Source of the DNA: Paenibacillus cookii
Lineage (GTDB): Bacteria; Bacillota; Bacilli; Paenibacillales; Paenibacillaceae
Direction of reading: 5' to 3'
Assembly (NCBI RefSeq): GCF_018333375.1
Contig: NZ_BORW01000013.1
Location: 60,440 to 124,439 of the forward strand
DNA length: 64,000 nt
Shown: positions 27,379 to 35,480 of the stretch, piece after piece
Numbering within the stretch: the stretch's first letter is position 1
How the letters are laid out: every line of letters begins with the position of its first letter
Program-made: the position numbers and the translations under genes
The notes under the pieces: generated by a model
Database searches by the model: none
Told to the model about the DNA's origin: nothing
Seen by the model: the letters and a program-made list of their open reading frames with translations, nothing else

Positions 27379-27396
27379 TTGTGATTTAATTCACAA
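27379..27396. promoter_or_regulatory. Perfect TTGTGA-N6-TCACAA palindrome between deoD and the NupC fusion
   Basis: The palindrome lies 20 bases after the deoD stop and ends 16 bases before the next start codon, next to the ribosome binding site. It matches the TGTGA-N6-TCACA consensus of CRP/Fnr-family regulators exactly. At this position it could act as an operator within the operon. Confidence 0.5.
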
Positions 27397-27412
27397 AAAA
27401 GGGGGAGACATC

Positions 27413-30400
27413 ATGAAATATGTGATCGCTCTGATTGGACTTGTCGTCGTGCTCGCGCTTGCCTGGCTCGTCAGCTCGGATAAGAAGAACATCAAATTCC
27501 GTCCGATTCTCGTCATGATTGCGCTGCAGATCGTGCTCGGACTGATTTTGCTGAAGACAAGCATCGGGGAATTTTTGGTCAGAGGTTTTGCCGACGGCTT
27601 CGCGAAAATTTTGAATTTTGCGAACGAAGGCACGGATTTCGTGTTTGGCGGCATCGTCAACGAAGGCATCCATTCGTTTTTTTTCCACGTCCTGATGCCG
27701 ATCGTGTTCATGTCGGTGCTCATCGGCATTTTGCAGCATTATAAAATCCTGCCGTTTATCATTAAATACATCGGCCTTGCGCTCAGCAAGGTGAACGGGA
27801 TGGGCAAGCTGGAGTCGTACAACGCGGTCGCTTCCGCCATCCTCGGCCAAAACGAAGTGTTTATTTCCTTCAAAAAGCAAATCGGCCTGCTGCCGCGGCA
27901 GCGGCTGTACACGCTGTGCGCATCCGCGATGTCGACCGTGTCCATGTCGATCGTCGGCTCGTACATGACGATGCTCAAGCCGGAATACGTCGTGGCCGCG
28001 CTGGTGCTCAACCTGTTCGGCGGATTCATTATCTCCTCGATTGTAAACCCTTACAAGGTGCAGCCGGAAGACGATATTCTCGAAGTGCAGGAAGAGACGA
28101 AGCAGACCTTTTTCGAAATGCTCGGCGAATATATCATGGACGGCTTTAAGGTGGTCGTCATCGTCGGCGTGATGCTGGTCGGATTCGTCGCCCTGATCTC
28201 CATGGTCAACGGGATTTTCAGCGGCGTGTTCGGCATTTCGTTCCAAAACATTCTCGGCTACGTGCTCGCTCCGTTTGCGTTCCTTATGGGCGTGCCATGG
28301 AATGAAGCGATCAAAGCCGGAAGCATTATGGCCACGAAAATCGTGGCTAACGAGTTTGTGGCGATGCTCGACTTCGTGAAGGTCCAAGGGGAATTCAGCG
28401 AACGCGCCAAAGCGATCGTTTCGGTGTTCCTCATCTCCTTCGCCAACTTCGGCTCGATCGGCACGATCGTCGGCGCGGTGAAGGGCCTCAACGAAAAACA
28501 GGGCAACGTGGTGGCCGGATTCGGGCTGAAGCTGTTGTACGGAGCGGCGTTGGTCAGCTTTTTGTCCGCGACGATCATCGGCCTCGTGTTTTTGTCTTAT
28601 TTCAAAAAGTACCCGGCTTTGTTTTTGATCGGTTCGTGCATGTATGCGGGCATTTACGTCCACAGCATGGTGTTCTGGTTCAGCGATCACGGAATCGTGG
28701 TGGCGGGCAGGTACTACATATCCCCGGAATATGATCTGCCGGTATTTTATGCTTTTTTGTCCGTCATTCCGACCTTGGTCGCTTTTATCGTTTCGGTCGA
28801 AACGGAGTTTTACGAAAAATTTCAGGCCTACTACAAGCATGTGCTTGAAGGAGGGACCCTGCTCCAAATGGACGCTTCGAAAAAAGCGATGCAGCGGACG
28901 TTGATGCAGGAAATCAGCTTTTTGATGGAGGTTCAGCTGTTGTTTACGATCGTTTCCATTGCCATTGGCATGAAGCTGCTGCCGAGAATCGGATTTACGA
29001 TGGCGCAGCTCGATTCGTTTAATATTTTGGTGCTGTCATATTTTCTTTTCATTATGATGTTTGTGACGCTGCTGCTCCTGCTGTACTTCGATGACCGGAA
29101 GGGCGCGGCGGCCATCAGTTCCCTTTTTATCGTGCTGAATGCCGGGCTCACGTATTGGACGCTTCGGCTCGAATATGACGGGCTCGGGATGTTTTACGCT
29201 TCCTTGGGCGGGCTTGCCCTCGTCTTGTTCCGGCTGATGTACGTCCTCAAAAATATCGATTATTACACGTTCTGTTCGCAGCCGATGCATCATCAGCGCA
29301 AATCCATGCGCTTCGGCAAGCCGACCGCGACGGTGATGGTGATCGCTTCGTCCATGCTGATCCTTTCCGCCTGTTCGGAACCCGCCGATGAGCCGAAATC
29401 CGTAGCCGGAAACGGGGTTTCGCAAGAAGCGCCAGCCGCTCCCCAGCCAACCGGCATCGAGGAAGATAAGCGCATCTACGAACGGGATCAGGATGATGCC
29501 TTGAAGGCTTTGTACGTGACGGTGCTGCCGCCGAAAGGCGACAACAAAAAAGGGCTCAGCTGGTACGGCCTGAACCGGAACACGGACCGCTACAGCGGGG
29601 ACAAGCTGAACGTCATCATGCAGGAAGGCGCATCGGACGGCAGCGGGCCGAAGTCCGGCATGTTCGGGTACGGCGCGGATCACGCCAACGGGAGCATCAG
29701 CCTGCGGGGCAATACGGCCCGCTATGCTTCCCAGAAATCCTACAAAATCAAGCTGTTCGACGAAGCGGGATTGTGGCAGGACCAGCGGTCGATCAATTTG
29801 AACAAGCATTCGGCCGATTTGTCCCGCCTGCGCAACAAGCTGAGCTTCGATCTGTTCGAGACGATTCCGAATTTTACGAGCCTGCGCACCGGATTCGTTC
29901 ATTTATACGTCAAGGATCTCTCGGAAGGCGGATCGCAGCAAACGTTCCAGGATTACGGCCTTTACACGCAAATCGAGCAGCCGAACGAAAAGTTTCTGAA
30001 ATCCCACTGGCTGGATCCTTACGGCCAACTGTATAAGGTCACGTTTTTCGAGTTCCAGCGTTATCCGGAACAAATCAAGCTGCAATCGGACCCGGCTTAC
30101 GACAAAAAGGCCTTCGAGTCGATTTTGGAGATCAAGGGCAGGGAAGACCACGAGAAGCTGATCCGGATGCTGGATGACGTCAATAACATGACCATTCCGA
30201 TCGACCAAGTGATCGAAAAGCATTTTGACCTCGACAATTATTTGACCTGGCTTGCGGTAAACATTTTGACCGATAACATGGATACCGACGCGAACAACTT
30301 CTATTTGTATTCGCCGCTGAATTCGGAAAAATGGTATTTCCTGCCATGGGATTATGACGGAGGCTGGGGGCTGCAGCGGAACTTGAAGAGCATCAGCCCT

Positions 30401-31018
30401 TACCAAAGCGGCATCAGCAACTATTGGGGCAGCACGCTTCATAACCGGTTTTTCCGCAGCACAGAACATGTCGAATTGCTGAAAAAGAAAATCGAGGACA
30501 TCTCGAAAAATTACATCAACAAAAACACGGTGGAGCAACAGCTCGCCAAATATAAAAACATGGTGGAGCCTTTCGCCAAACGTTCGCCGGATGTGCAGTA
30601 TCTCCCGGGCAAACTAAGCGAGCTTTCGCAGGATTACGAGCGGATCGTTTCGACGCCGGAAACGGGATACAAGCTGTTCCTGGAAGATCTGGAAAAACCG
30701 AAGCCGTTTTACATGGACGAGGTGGACGAGCAAGAAGGAGGAGCCTTCCGCTTTTCTTGGGAAATATCGTTTGATTTGCAGGGAGACGACCTGACTTACG
30801 ATTGGACGCTGGCGACCGACCCGAACTTTGCGAATATCGTCGCCCAAAAGAAAGGGCTGGCGCAAAACAACGTCACGATCCCGAAACTTTCGCCGAACAC
30901 CTATTATTGGAAAGTGGTCGCGCGCGATAGCAAGGGGCATTCGCAGATTTCGTTCGACAGTTTCGAAGACGAGGAAGGCACCCCTTATTACGGCGTGAGG
31001 AAGTTCGAGGTGGATTAA
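27413..31018 (+). CDS. NupC nucleoside transporter fused to PelG C-terminal half and CotH kinase domain
   Basis: A 1201-residue single frame with three parts. Residues 1-393 are a complete NupC concentrative nucleoside transporter (LESYNAVASAILGQNEVF, STVSMSIVGSYMTMLKPEY), ending at the usual NupC length but without a stop. Residues 394-624 match the C-terminal half of PelG, the Pel exopolysaccharide exporter (HSMVFWF, IPTLVAFIVSVETEFYEKF), with about six helices. From residue 625 there is a signal-like helix with lipobox LSAC at 651-654. A CotH kinase domain follows (RGNTARYASQKSYKIKLF; LPWDYDGGWG near 977-986), then an FN3-like tail. The N-terminal half of PelG is missing, so a deletion joining nupC to a pel cluster is likely. 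Assembly chimerism is the alternative. Confidence 0.85.
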   Translation: MKYVIALIGLVVVLALAWLVSSDKKNIKFRPILVMIALQIVLGLILLKTSIGEFLVRGFADGFAKILNFANEGTDFVFGGIVNEGIHSFFFHVLMPIVFMSVLIGILQHYKILPFIIKYIGLALSKVNGMGKLESYNAVASAILGQNEVFISFKKQIGLLPRQRLYTLCASAMSTVSMSIVGSYMTMLKPEYVVAALVLNLFGGFIISSIVNPYKVQPEDDILEVQEETKQTFFEMLGEYIMDGFKVVVIVGVMLVGFVALISMVNGIFSGVFGISFQNILGYVLAPFAFLMGVPWNEAIKAGSIMATKIVANEFVAMLDFVKVQGEFSERAKAIVSVFLISFANFGSIGTIVGAVKGLNEKQGNVVAGFGLKLLYGAALVSFLSATIIGLVFLSYFKKYPALFLIGSCMYAGIYVHSMVFWFSDHGIVVAGRYYISPEYDLPVFYAFLSVIPTLVAFIVSVETEFYEKFQAYYKHVLEGGTLLQMDASKKAMQRTLMQEISFLMEVQLLFTIVSIAIGMKLLPRIGFTMAQLDSFNILVLSYFLFIMMFVTLLLLLYFDDRKGAAAISSLFIVLNAGLTYWTLRLEYDGLGMFYASLGGLALVLFRLMYVLKNIDYYTFCSQPMHHQRKSMRFGKPTATVMVIASSMLILSACSEPADEPKSVAGNGVSQEAPAAPQPTGIEEDKRIYERDQDDALKALYVTVLPPKGDNKKGLSWYGLNRNTDRYSGDKLNVIMQEGASDGSGPKSGMFGYGADHANGSISLRGNTARYASQKSYKIKLFDEAGLWQDQRSINLNKHSADLSRLRNKLSFDLFETIPNFTSLRTGFVHLYVKDLSEGGSQQTFQDYGLYTQIEQPNEKFLKSHWLDPYGQLYKVTFFEFQRYPEQIKLQSDPAYDKKAFESILEIKGREDHEKLIRMLDDVNNMTIPIDQVIEKHFDLDNYLTWLAVNILTDNMDTDANNFYLYSPLNSEKWYFLPWDYDGGWGLQRNLKSISPYQSGISNYWGSTLHNRFFRSTEHVELLKKKIEDISKNYINKNTVEQQLAKYKNMVEPFAKRSPDVQYLPGKLSELSQDYERIVSTPETGYKLFLEDLEKPKPFYMDEVDEQEGGAFRFSWEISFDLQGDDLTYDWTLATDPNFANIVAQKKGLAQNNVTIPKLSPNTYYWKVVARDSKGHSQISFDSFEDEEGTPYYGVRKFEVD

Positions 31019-31729
31019 ATGGAGTTTCAGGGGAACAAGCTGCGCCATGAGTTGAAATATTATTTGCACATGCACGAATATTTGGCGCTAAGGCACCGGA
31101 TATCCGCCGCGATGACGATGGACCGGAATTCCGTCGACGCGGAAGGATACGGCATTCGGAGCCTCTATTTCGACGGAGTCCATCAGCATTCCTTATATGA
31201 TAAAAACAACGGCATCTTCCGCCGGAACAAATACCGGATCCGCATCTACAACGGGAGCGACGCAAAAATCACGCTGGAGCGGAAAAGCAAATACGGCGAT
31301 TATATCAGCAAGGAATCCGCGCCTTTATCCAAAGAGGAGTACGGGCTTATTCTGCAAGGGGATCCGTCCTGCCTGTCGGCCAAGGAACATCCGCTGCTGA
31401 AGGAATTTTACGTCTCGCTTGCGCATTACGGGTTCCGCCCTTCCGTCATCGTGGATTATACCCGGGAGGCTTACGTGTACGAGATGGGAAACGTCCGCGT
31501 GACGTTCGACAAAAGGCTGGCCGCAGGCATCAATACCGTCGATTTGTTCGACCCGGCCCTCGTTTTGGAAGAAGCGTTGTCTCCGGCGCTGACCATCATG
31601 GAAATCAAATACGATTCCTTTCTGCCGGACGGCATCCGGCAAATCATTCAGCCCCAAGCGCATGTGCGATCCGCCATTTCGAAGTTCGTCATTTGCCGGG
31701 AAGTGGGCGTCAAACATTTTAAAGACTAA
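31019..31729 (+). CDS. VTC domain (polyphosphate polymerase-like) protein
   Basis: A 236-residue cytoplasmic protein with a VTC catalytic-type domain, related to the tunnel enzyme Vtc4 that makes polyphosphate from ATP. The conserved strands are visible: RHELKYYL at the start, SLYFDGVHQHSLYDKN, YRIRIYNG, ITLERKSK and IMEIKYDSFLP near the end. Its ATG immediately follows the stop of the fusion gene, so translation is probably coupled. CotH, VTC and DUF4956 genes commonly occur together near PelF/PelG-type exporters, which suggests a role in surface polymer formation; direct polyphosphate synthesis is unproven. Confidence 0.85.
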   Translation: MEFQGNKLRHELKYYLHMHEYLALRHRISAAMTMDRNSVDAEGYGIRSLYFDGVHQHSLYDKNNGIFRRNKYRIRIYNGSDAKITLERKSKYGDYISKESAPLSKEEYGLILQGDPSCLSAKEHPLLKEFYVSLAHYGFRPSVIVDYTREAYVYEMGNVRVTFDKRLAAGINTVDLFDPALVLEEALSPALTIMEIKYDSFLPDGIRQIIQPQAHVRSAISKFVICREVGVKHFKD

Positions 31730-31747
31730 CGTTCAGGAGGAACTGCA

Positions 31748-32428
31748 GTGGGGGATAACCTAAATTTTCAGGATCTTTTCAAAAAAAGCGTGCTTCATTT
31801 GGAGGCGTTCCGCGATATTTCGTATATCGATTTGTTTTTGGGCCTGATTTCATCGTTTGCGATCGGCATGTTTATTTTTTGGATATACAAAAAAACCTTC
31901 AGAGGCGTCGTGTACAGCTACAACTATAACGTGTCCTTCGTCCTGATGACGATGATCACGACATTGATCATCATGACGATCAGCACGAACATCGTGTTGT
32001 CGCTCGGGATGGTCGGCGCGCTCAGCATCGTGCGCTTCCGGACGGCGGTGAAAGATCCGCTGGATATCGTATACATGTTTTGGTCCATTGCGGCAGGTAT
32101 CGCCTGCGGCGCCAAAGTGTATCCGGCCGCATTGATCGGCTCCGCGGTGTTCGGAATCGTCTTGATCTGGTTGGCCAGAAAAAAGGTGAAGGAAATGCCT
32201 TATTTGCTGATCATTCGGCATACCGAAGCCGCGGCGGACGAGGTAAGGGTGCATTTGCGCAAGCTTGCGGGCACGCTGAAATCGAAAACCGTACGCAAAG
32301 AATACACGGAAATTACGTACGAGGTGCGGATTCGCGACGACAATACGGCATTTGTCAATGAAATCAGCGCGGTAAAAGGCGTGCAGGACGCATCGCTGAT
32401 CAATTATACCGGCGATTATGCGCAGTAA
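31748..32428 (+). CDS. DUF4956 membrane protein
   Basis: A 226-residue protein with about four transmembrane helices in the first 145 residues. The conserved stretch LGMVGALSIVRFRTAVKDPLDI is diagnostic of DUF4956, and a soluble C-terminal domain follows (LLIIRHTE to the end). The function is unknown; the family travels with VTC and CotH proteins. The start is GTG at 31748 with CAGGAGGAAC upstream. It closes the CotH-VTC-DUF4956 module and is followed by a terminator. Confidence 0.85.
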   Translation: MGDNLNFQDLFKKSVLHLEAFRDISYIDLFLGLISSFAIGMFIFWIYKKTFRGVVYSYNYNVSFVLMTMITTLIIMTISTNIVLSLGMVGALSIVRFRTAVKDPLDIVYMFWSIAAGIACGAKVYPAALIGSAVFGIVLIWLARKKVKEMPYLLIIRHTEAAADEVRVHLRKLAGTLKSKTVRKEYTEITYEVRIRDDNTAFVNEISAVKGVQDASLINYTGDYAQ

Positions 32429-32499
32429 ACCGTTCGACAATTTCCCCGGAAATAAATCAAAGATTTCAGGGCCGTTTTTTGGCCGGAGAACATAACATT

Positions 32500-32544
32500 A
32501 AGGGCTTCCTTGGGTCGTTTTCACGACGCCGGGAAGCCCTTTTG
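32500..32544 (+). terminator. Terminator after the DUF4956 gene
   Basis: The AAGGGCTTCC arm pairs with GGAAGCCCTT across a 20-base loop that includes TCGTTTTCACGA. It is followed by TTTG. It separates the CotH-VTC module from the convergent pectin genes. Confidence 0.7.
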
Positions 32545-32563
32545 ATGTCTCTATAGGGAACAT

Positions 32564-33253
32564 TTAGCGGCTTGCGGCCCGCAACAAGGCAGACAGGGGA
32601 GCGACCGTTTCCATTGCCTCGGCGACCAGCTTCGCGATTTGCCGTGCGCCTTCCTCCGAAAAATGGGTATCGTCAGCGACTCCTTCAGGGTAGTTGGGAT
32701 GCCGGTTGGGCGGCAGGTGCATAAACAAGGTTTTGGTCGCATCCGCTCCCAAATCGCGGTATAAACGCTGGGAAGCCGCAAAAACGTCAAGCAGCAGCGT
32801 CCCGGTTGCCGCCGCAACCTCCCGCATGGCGGCCGGATAGGGCCCGACCGCCAGCGGATCGGGAAGGCCGTCGGCGGCAAAACGCCGCCGGCTGACGGAA
32901 GTGAGCAAAACCGGCGTGGCTCCGCGCCGTTTGGCCGAAGCGATGAACAGCATTAAATTGCTGCGGTAGTCGGTATCGGGATCCGTGTAGCGCGAAGGGT
33001 CTTCCTTTTTTTCGTCGTTATGGCCGAACTGGATCATGACGATGTCGCCGTCCCGAAGCTCGGCTTCGATGGCGGCCCACCGTCCTTCCTCCAGAAAGGA
33101 CTTCGTGCTCCGGCCATTGACGGCGCGGTTGTCGATGCGAAGCGAAGGGGTTACAAAATGATGCAGGTATTCGCCCCAGCCCGCCATCGGTTTCTGGGAA
33201 GCATCCTTTGCGGCTGCGGTCGAATCGCCGGCGATATACAGCGTTTGCGGCAT
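32564..33253 (-). CDS. Rhamnogalacturonan acetylesterase (SGNH hydrolase)
   Basis: A 229-residue SGNH/GDSL esterase that removes acetyl groups from rhamnogalacturonan. The nucleophile block is IAGDSTAA with Ser11, and the later blocks are NGRSTKSFL, QFGHNDEK and DDTHFSEEGA, which supplies the Asp/His pair. No signal peptide is seen, so it probably acts on imported oligosaccharides in the cytoplasm. It starts 1 base after the stop of the upstream esterase gene with GGAGGAG as ribosome binding site. It is the last gene of the uxa-type operon. Confidence 0.88.
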   Translation of the reverse strand: MPQTLYIAGDSTAAAKDASQKPMAGWGEYLHHFVTPSLRIDNRAVNGRSTKSFLEEGRWAAIEAELRDGDIVMIQFGHNDEKKEDPSRYTDPDTDYRSNLMLFIASAKRRGATPVLLTSVSRRRFAADGLPDPLAVGPYPAAMREVAAATGTLLLDVFAASQRLYRDLGADATKTLFMHLPPNRHPNYPEGVADDTHFSEEGARQIAKLVAEAMETVAPLSALLRAASR

Positions 33254-33254
33254 T

Positions 33255-34019
33255 TTAGGTCTCCTCCTTCACAAAATGATGCTGCCGCAGCCAGGTTTTG
33301 AGGCATTCGAGCCATTGCCGGCAGGACGGATTCGCATCGGACAGCCCGAGTCCATGGCGTCCGTCCTCGAACACGTGCAGCTCGAACGGAACGCCGGCCT
33401 TGGACAAAGCTGCGGCAAACCGCAGGCTGTTCTCCACGGGGACGGCGGCGTCGTTTGCCGTTGTCCACAGGAACGTCGGCGGCGTGTCGGCCGTTACCCG
33501 GCGGTCGGAGGAGTACCTTTGGATGTCTTCGGGCGAAAGGCGTTGACGGAGAAACCGCTCGCGGCTTCCTTGATGCGTGTACAATTCTTCGAACGTGATG
33601 ACCGGATACGACAGGATGAGGAGATCGGGTTTGGACGAGGCGGTCGTGGCCGTGATCGATGCCAAATGACCGCCGGCGGAAAAGCCGATCATTCCGATCC
33701 GATTCGGGTTCACTCGGAACGCCTTGTCTCCGGTACGGGCCCATGCGATGGCGTCGGCAACGTCCCGAATCAAAGCCTCGGGGTCCAGAGGCTCCAGTTG
33801 ATAATGCAGCACCCCGGCATGCATGCCGAGAGCGTTGAACCACTTGGCGATCGGCTCGCCCTCGTGCGGGGCCAGGTGCTGGTAGCCTCCGCCCGGGAGA
33901 ACAAGCATAAACGGCAATTCCCGGCCCGAATCATTCTCAGCCGGGTAGAGCCAAAGAGAGGAGCCCGGAGACGCTTGGGTCTCCGGAGCTCCTTCCAGAT
34001 GACGGCGAATGTGCAGCAT
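33255..34019 (-). CDS. Alpha/beta hydrolase, carbohydrate esterase-like
   Basis: A 254-residue cytoplasmic alpha/beta hydrolase of the acetyl-xylan or feruloyl esterase-like (BD-FAE) group. The oxyanion motif is LPGGGYQ, the nucleophile GFSAG with Ser114, and the catalytic His lies in DGRHGLGL. Placement between uxaC and the rhamnogalacturonan acetylesterase suggests de-esterification of pectin fragments, removing acetyl or methyl groups; the exact ester is inferred only from context. AAGGAGGA precedes the ATG. Confidence 0.8.
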   Translation of the reverse strand: MLHIRRHLEGAPETQASPGSSLWLYPAENDSGRELPFMLVLPGGGYQHLAPHEGEPIAKWFNALGMHAGVLHYQLEPLDPEALIRDVADAIAWARTGDKAFRVNPNRIGMIGFSAGGHLASITATTASSKPDLLILSYPVITFEELYTHQGSRERFLRQRLSPEDIQRYSSDRRVTADTPPTFLWTTANDAAVPVENSLRFAAALSKAGVPFELHVFEDGRHGLGLSDANPSCRQWLECLKTWLRQHHFVKEET

Positions 34020-34032
34020 GGCCGAGTCCTCC

Positions 34033-35442
34033 TTATTCGGCGGCTACGGCAGCCGGGAAGCCGAAATACGCCGCGGCGTTGCGATAGGCGATGTCCTCGA
34101 CCATTTGCCCGAGCAGCGCCATGTCGTCCGGCGCTTCGCCGCGCTCCGCCCATTCGCCGATCAGCTCGCACAGCACCCGGCGGAAATATTCATGCCGCGT
34201 GTAGGACAAAAAGCTGCGCGAATCCGTTAACATGCCGACGAAACGGGACAGCAGGCTGTTGTCGGCAAACATCGTCAGCTGATGCCGCATGCCGCTGCGG
34301 GTGTCGTTGTACCACCAGCCGGAGCCGAGCTGCATTTTGCCCGGCGTATCCTTTTGGTAGCAGCCCATCAGCGCGAGCAGGGACGGATAATCGTTCGGAT
34401 TCAGCGAATACAGGATCGTTTTCGGCAGACCTTGCGCGCTTTCGGCGCGGTCGAGCAGGCGGGACAGGGATTCGGTAAGCGGCAAATCGTTTAAGCCGTC
34501 GTACCCGGTATCCGGCCCGAGGCGGTTGAACATGACGGTATTGTTGTTGCGGTATGCATGGATATGCAGCTGCATCGTCCAATTTTTTTCATGATACATG
34601 CCGATCAATGCCGACAGGAGTTCGGTCCGGTACACGGTAATTTCGGATGGGGAAAGCTCCGAACCTGCAAGTCTTTTCGCGAAAATGCTTTCCACCGCGG
34701 CGGCGTCGCCCGCTTCGTAGCGCAGCACGTCGAGCGCATGGTCGGAGAGGCGGCAGCCCTGCTCATGGAAAAAGTCGACGCGCTGCTTCAGCGCCTCCGT
34801 CAGCGCCGCATAAGAACGAACCTGAACGCCCGCGGCCTGCTCCAAACGCCCGAGCCACTCGATAAATCCTGGCGCATCGATGTTCAGCGCTTTGTCCGGA
34901 CGGAATGCGGGGAGCACTTGGAAGTCCTGCTCCTCTTTTCTGAGCAGCTGATGATATTCCAGGGAATCCGCCGGGTCGTCGGTCGTGCAGACGATTTTGA
35001 CGTTTGAATTTTTGATGATGCTGCGGCGCCGGAACGCCGGGGTGGCCAGCTTGCGGTTCACTTCGTCCCAGATCCGCGGCGCGGATTCCTCGTTCAGCAG
35101 CTCCTCGATGCCGAAAAAGCGGCGAAGCTCCAGATGGGTCCAGCTGTACAGCGGATTGCCCACCGTTTTCGGCACGGTGACCGCCCAGGCCATAAACTTG
35201 TCGTAATCCGAGGCGTCCCCGGTAATATGCGATTCGGGAATGCCGTTGGCGCGCATCAGCCGCCATTTGTAATGGTCGCCGGAAAGCCAAGCTTCGGTCA
35301 GGTTGCGGAACGGCTTGTTTTCGTAAATTTCCTTCGGATCGAGGTGGCAGTGGTAATCGATGATCGGCATTTCTTTGGCATGCTGATGGAACAGCGTGCG
35401 CGCGGTGTCGGTCGTCAGCAAAAAGTTATCGTTCAAAAACAT
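34033..35442 (-). CDS. uxaC: Glucuronate/galacturonate isomerase
   Basis: A 469-residue enzyme that converts D-galacturonate to D-tagaturonate (and glucuronate to fructuronate), the first step after pectin breakdown. The family start is clear: MPIIDYHCHLDPKEIYENK with the metal-binding HCH. Further features are the NPLYSWTHLELRRFFGI segment, CTTDDPADSLEYH and VGMLTDSRSFLSYTRHEYFRR. Length is typical. AAGGGGATG precedes the ATG. It shares the minus-strand locus with uxaA and uxaB but is separated from uxaA by a 600-base repeat array. Confidence 0.96.
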   Translation of the reverse strand: MFLNDNFLLTTDTARTLFHQHAKEMPIIDYHCHLDPKEIYENKPFRNLTEAWLSGDHYKWRLMRANGIPESHITGDASDYDKFMAWAVTVPKTVGNPLYSWTHLELRRFFGIEELLNEESAPRIWDEVNRKLATPAFRRRSIIKNSNVKIVCTTDDPADSLEYHQLLRKEEQDFQVLPAFRPDKALNIDAPGFIEWLGRLEQAAGVQVRSYAALTEALKQRVDFFHEQGCRLSDHALDVLRYEAGDAAAVESIFAKRLAGSELSPSEITVYRTELLSALIGMYHEKNWTMQLHIHAYRNNNTVMFNRLGPDTGYDGLNDLPLTESLSRLLDRAESAQGLPKTILYSLNPNDYPSLLALMGCYQKDTPGKMQLGSGWWYNDTRSGMRHQLTMFADNSLLSRFVGMLTDSRSFLSYTRHEYFRRVLCELIGEWAERGEAPDDMALLGQMVEDIAYRNAAAYFGFPAAVAAE

Positions 35443-35480
35443 GTCGGCATCCCCTTTATAAATAAATGATTTAGGATAAG

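Noticed and set aside
29285..31018. Separate cotH gene starting at ATG 29285 or 29306
   Set aside because: Although the protein looks like a lipoprotein from this point, there is no Shine-Dalgarno sequence before either ATG and no stop ends the PelG part, so I annotate one continuous frame and mark this as open.
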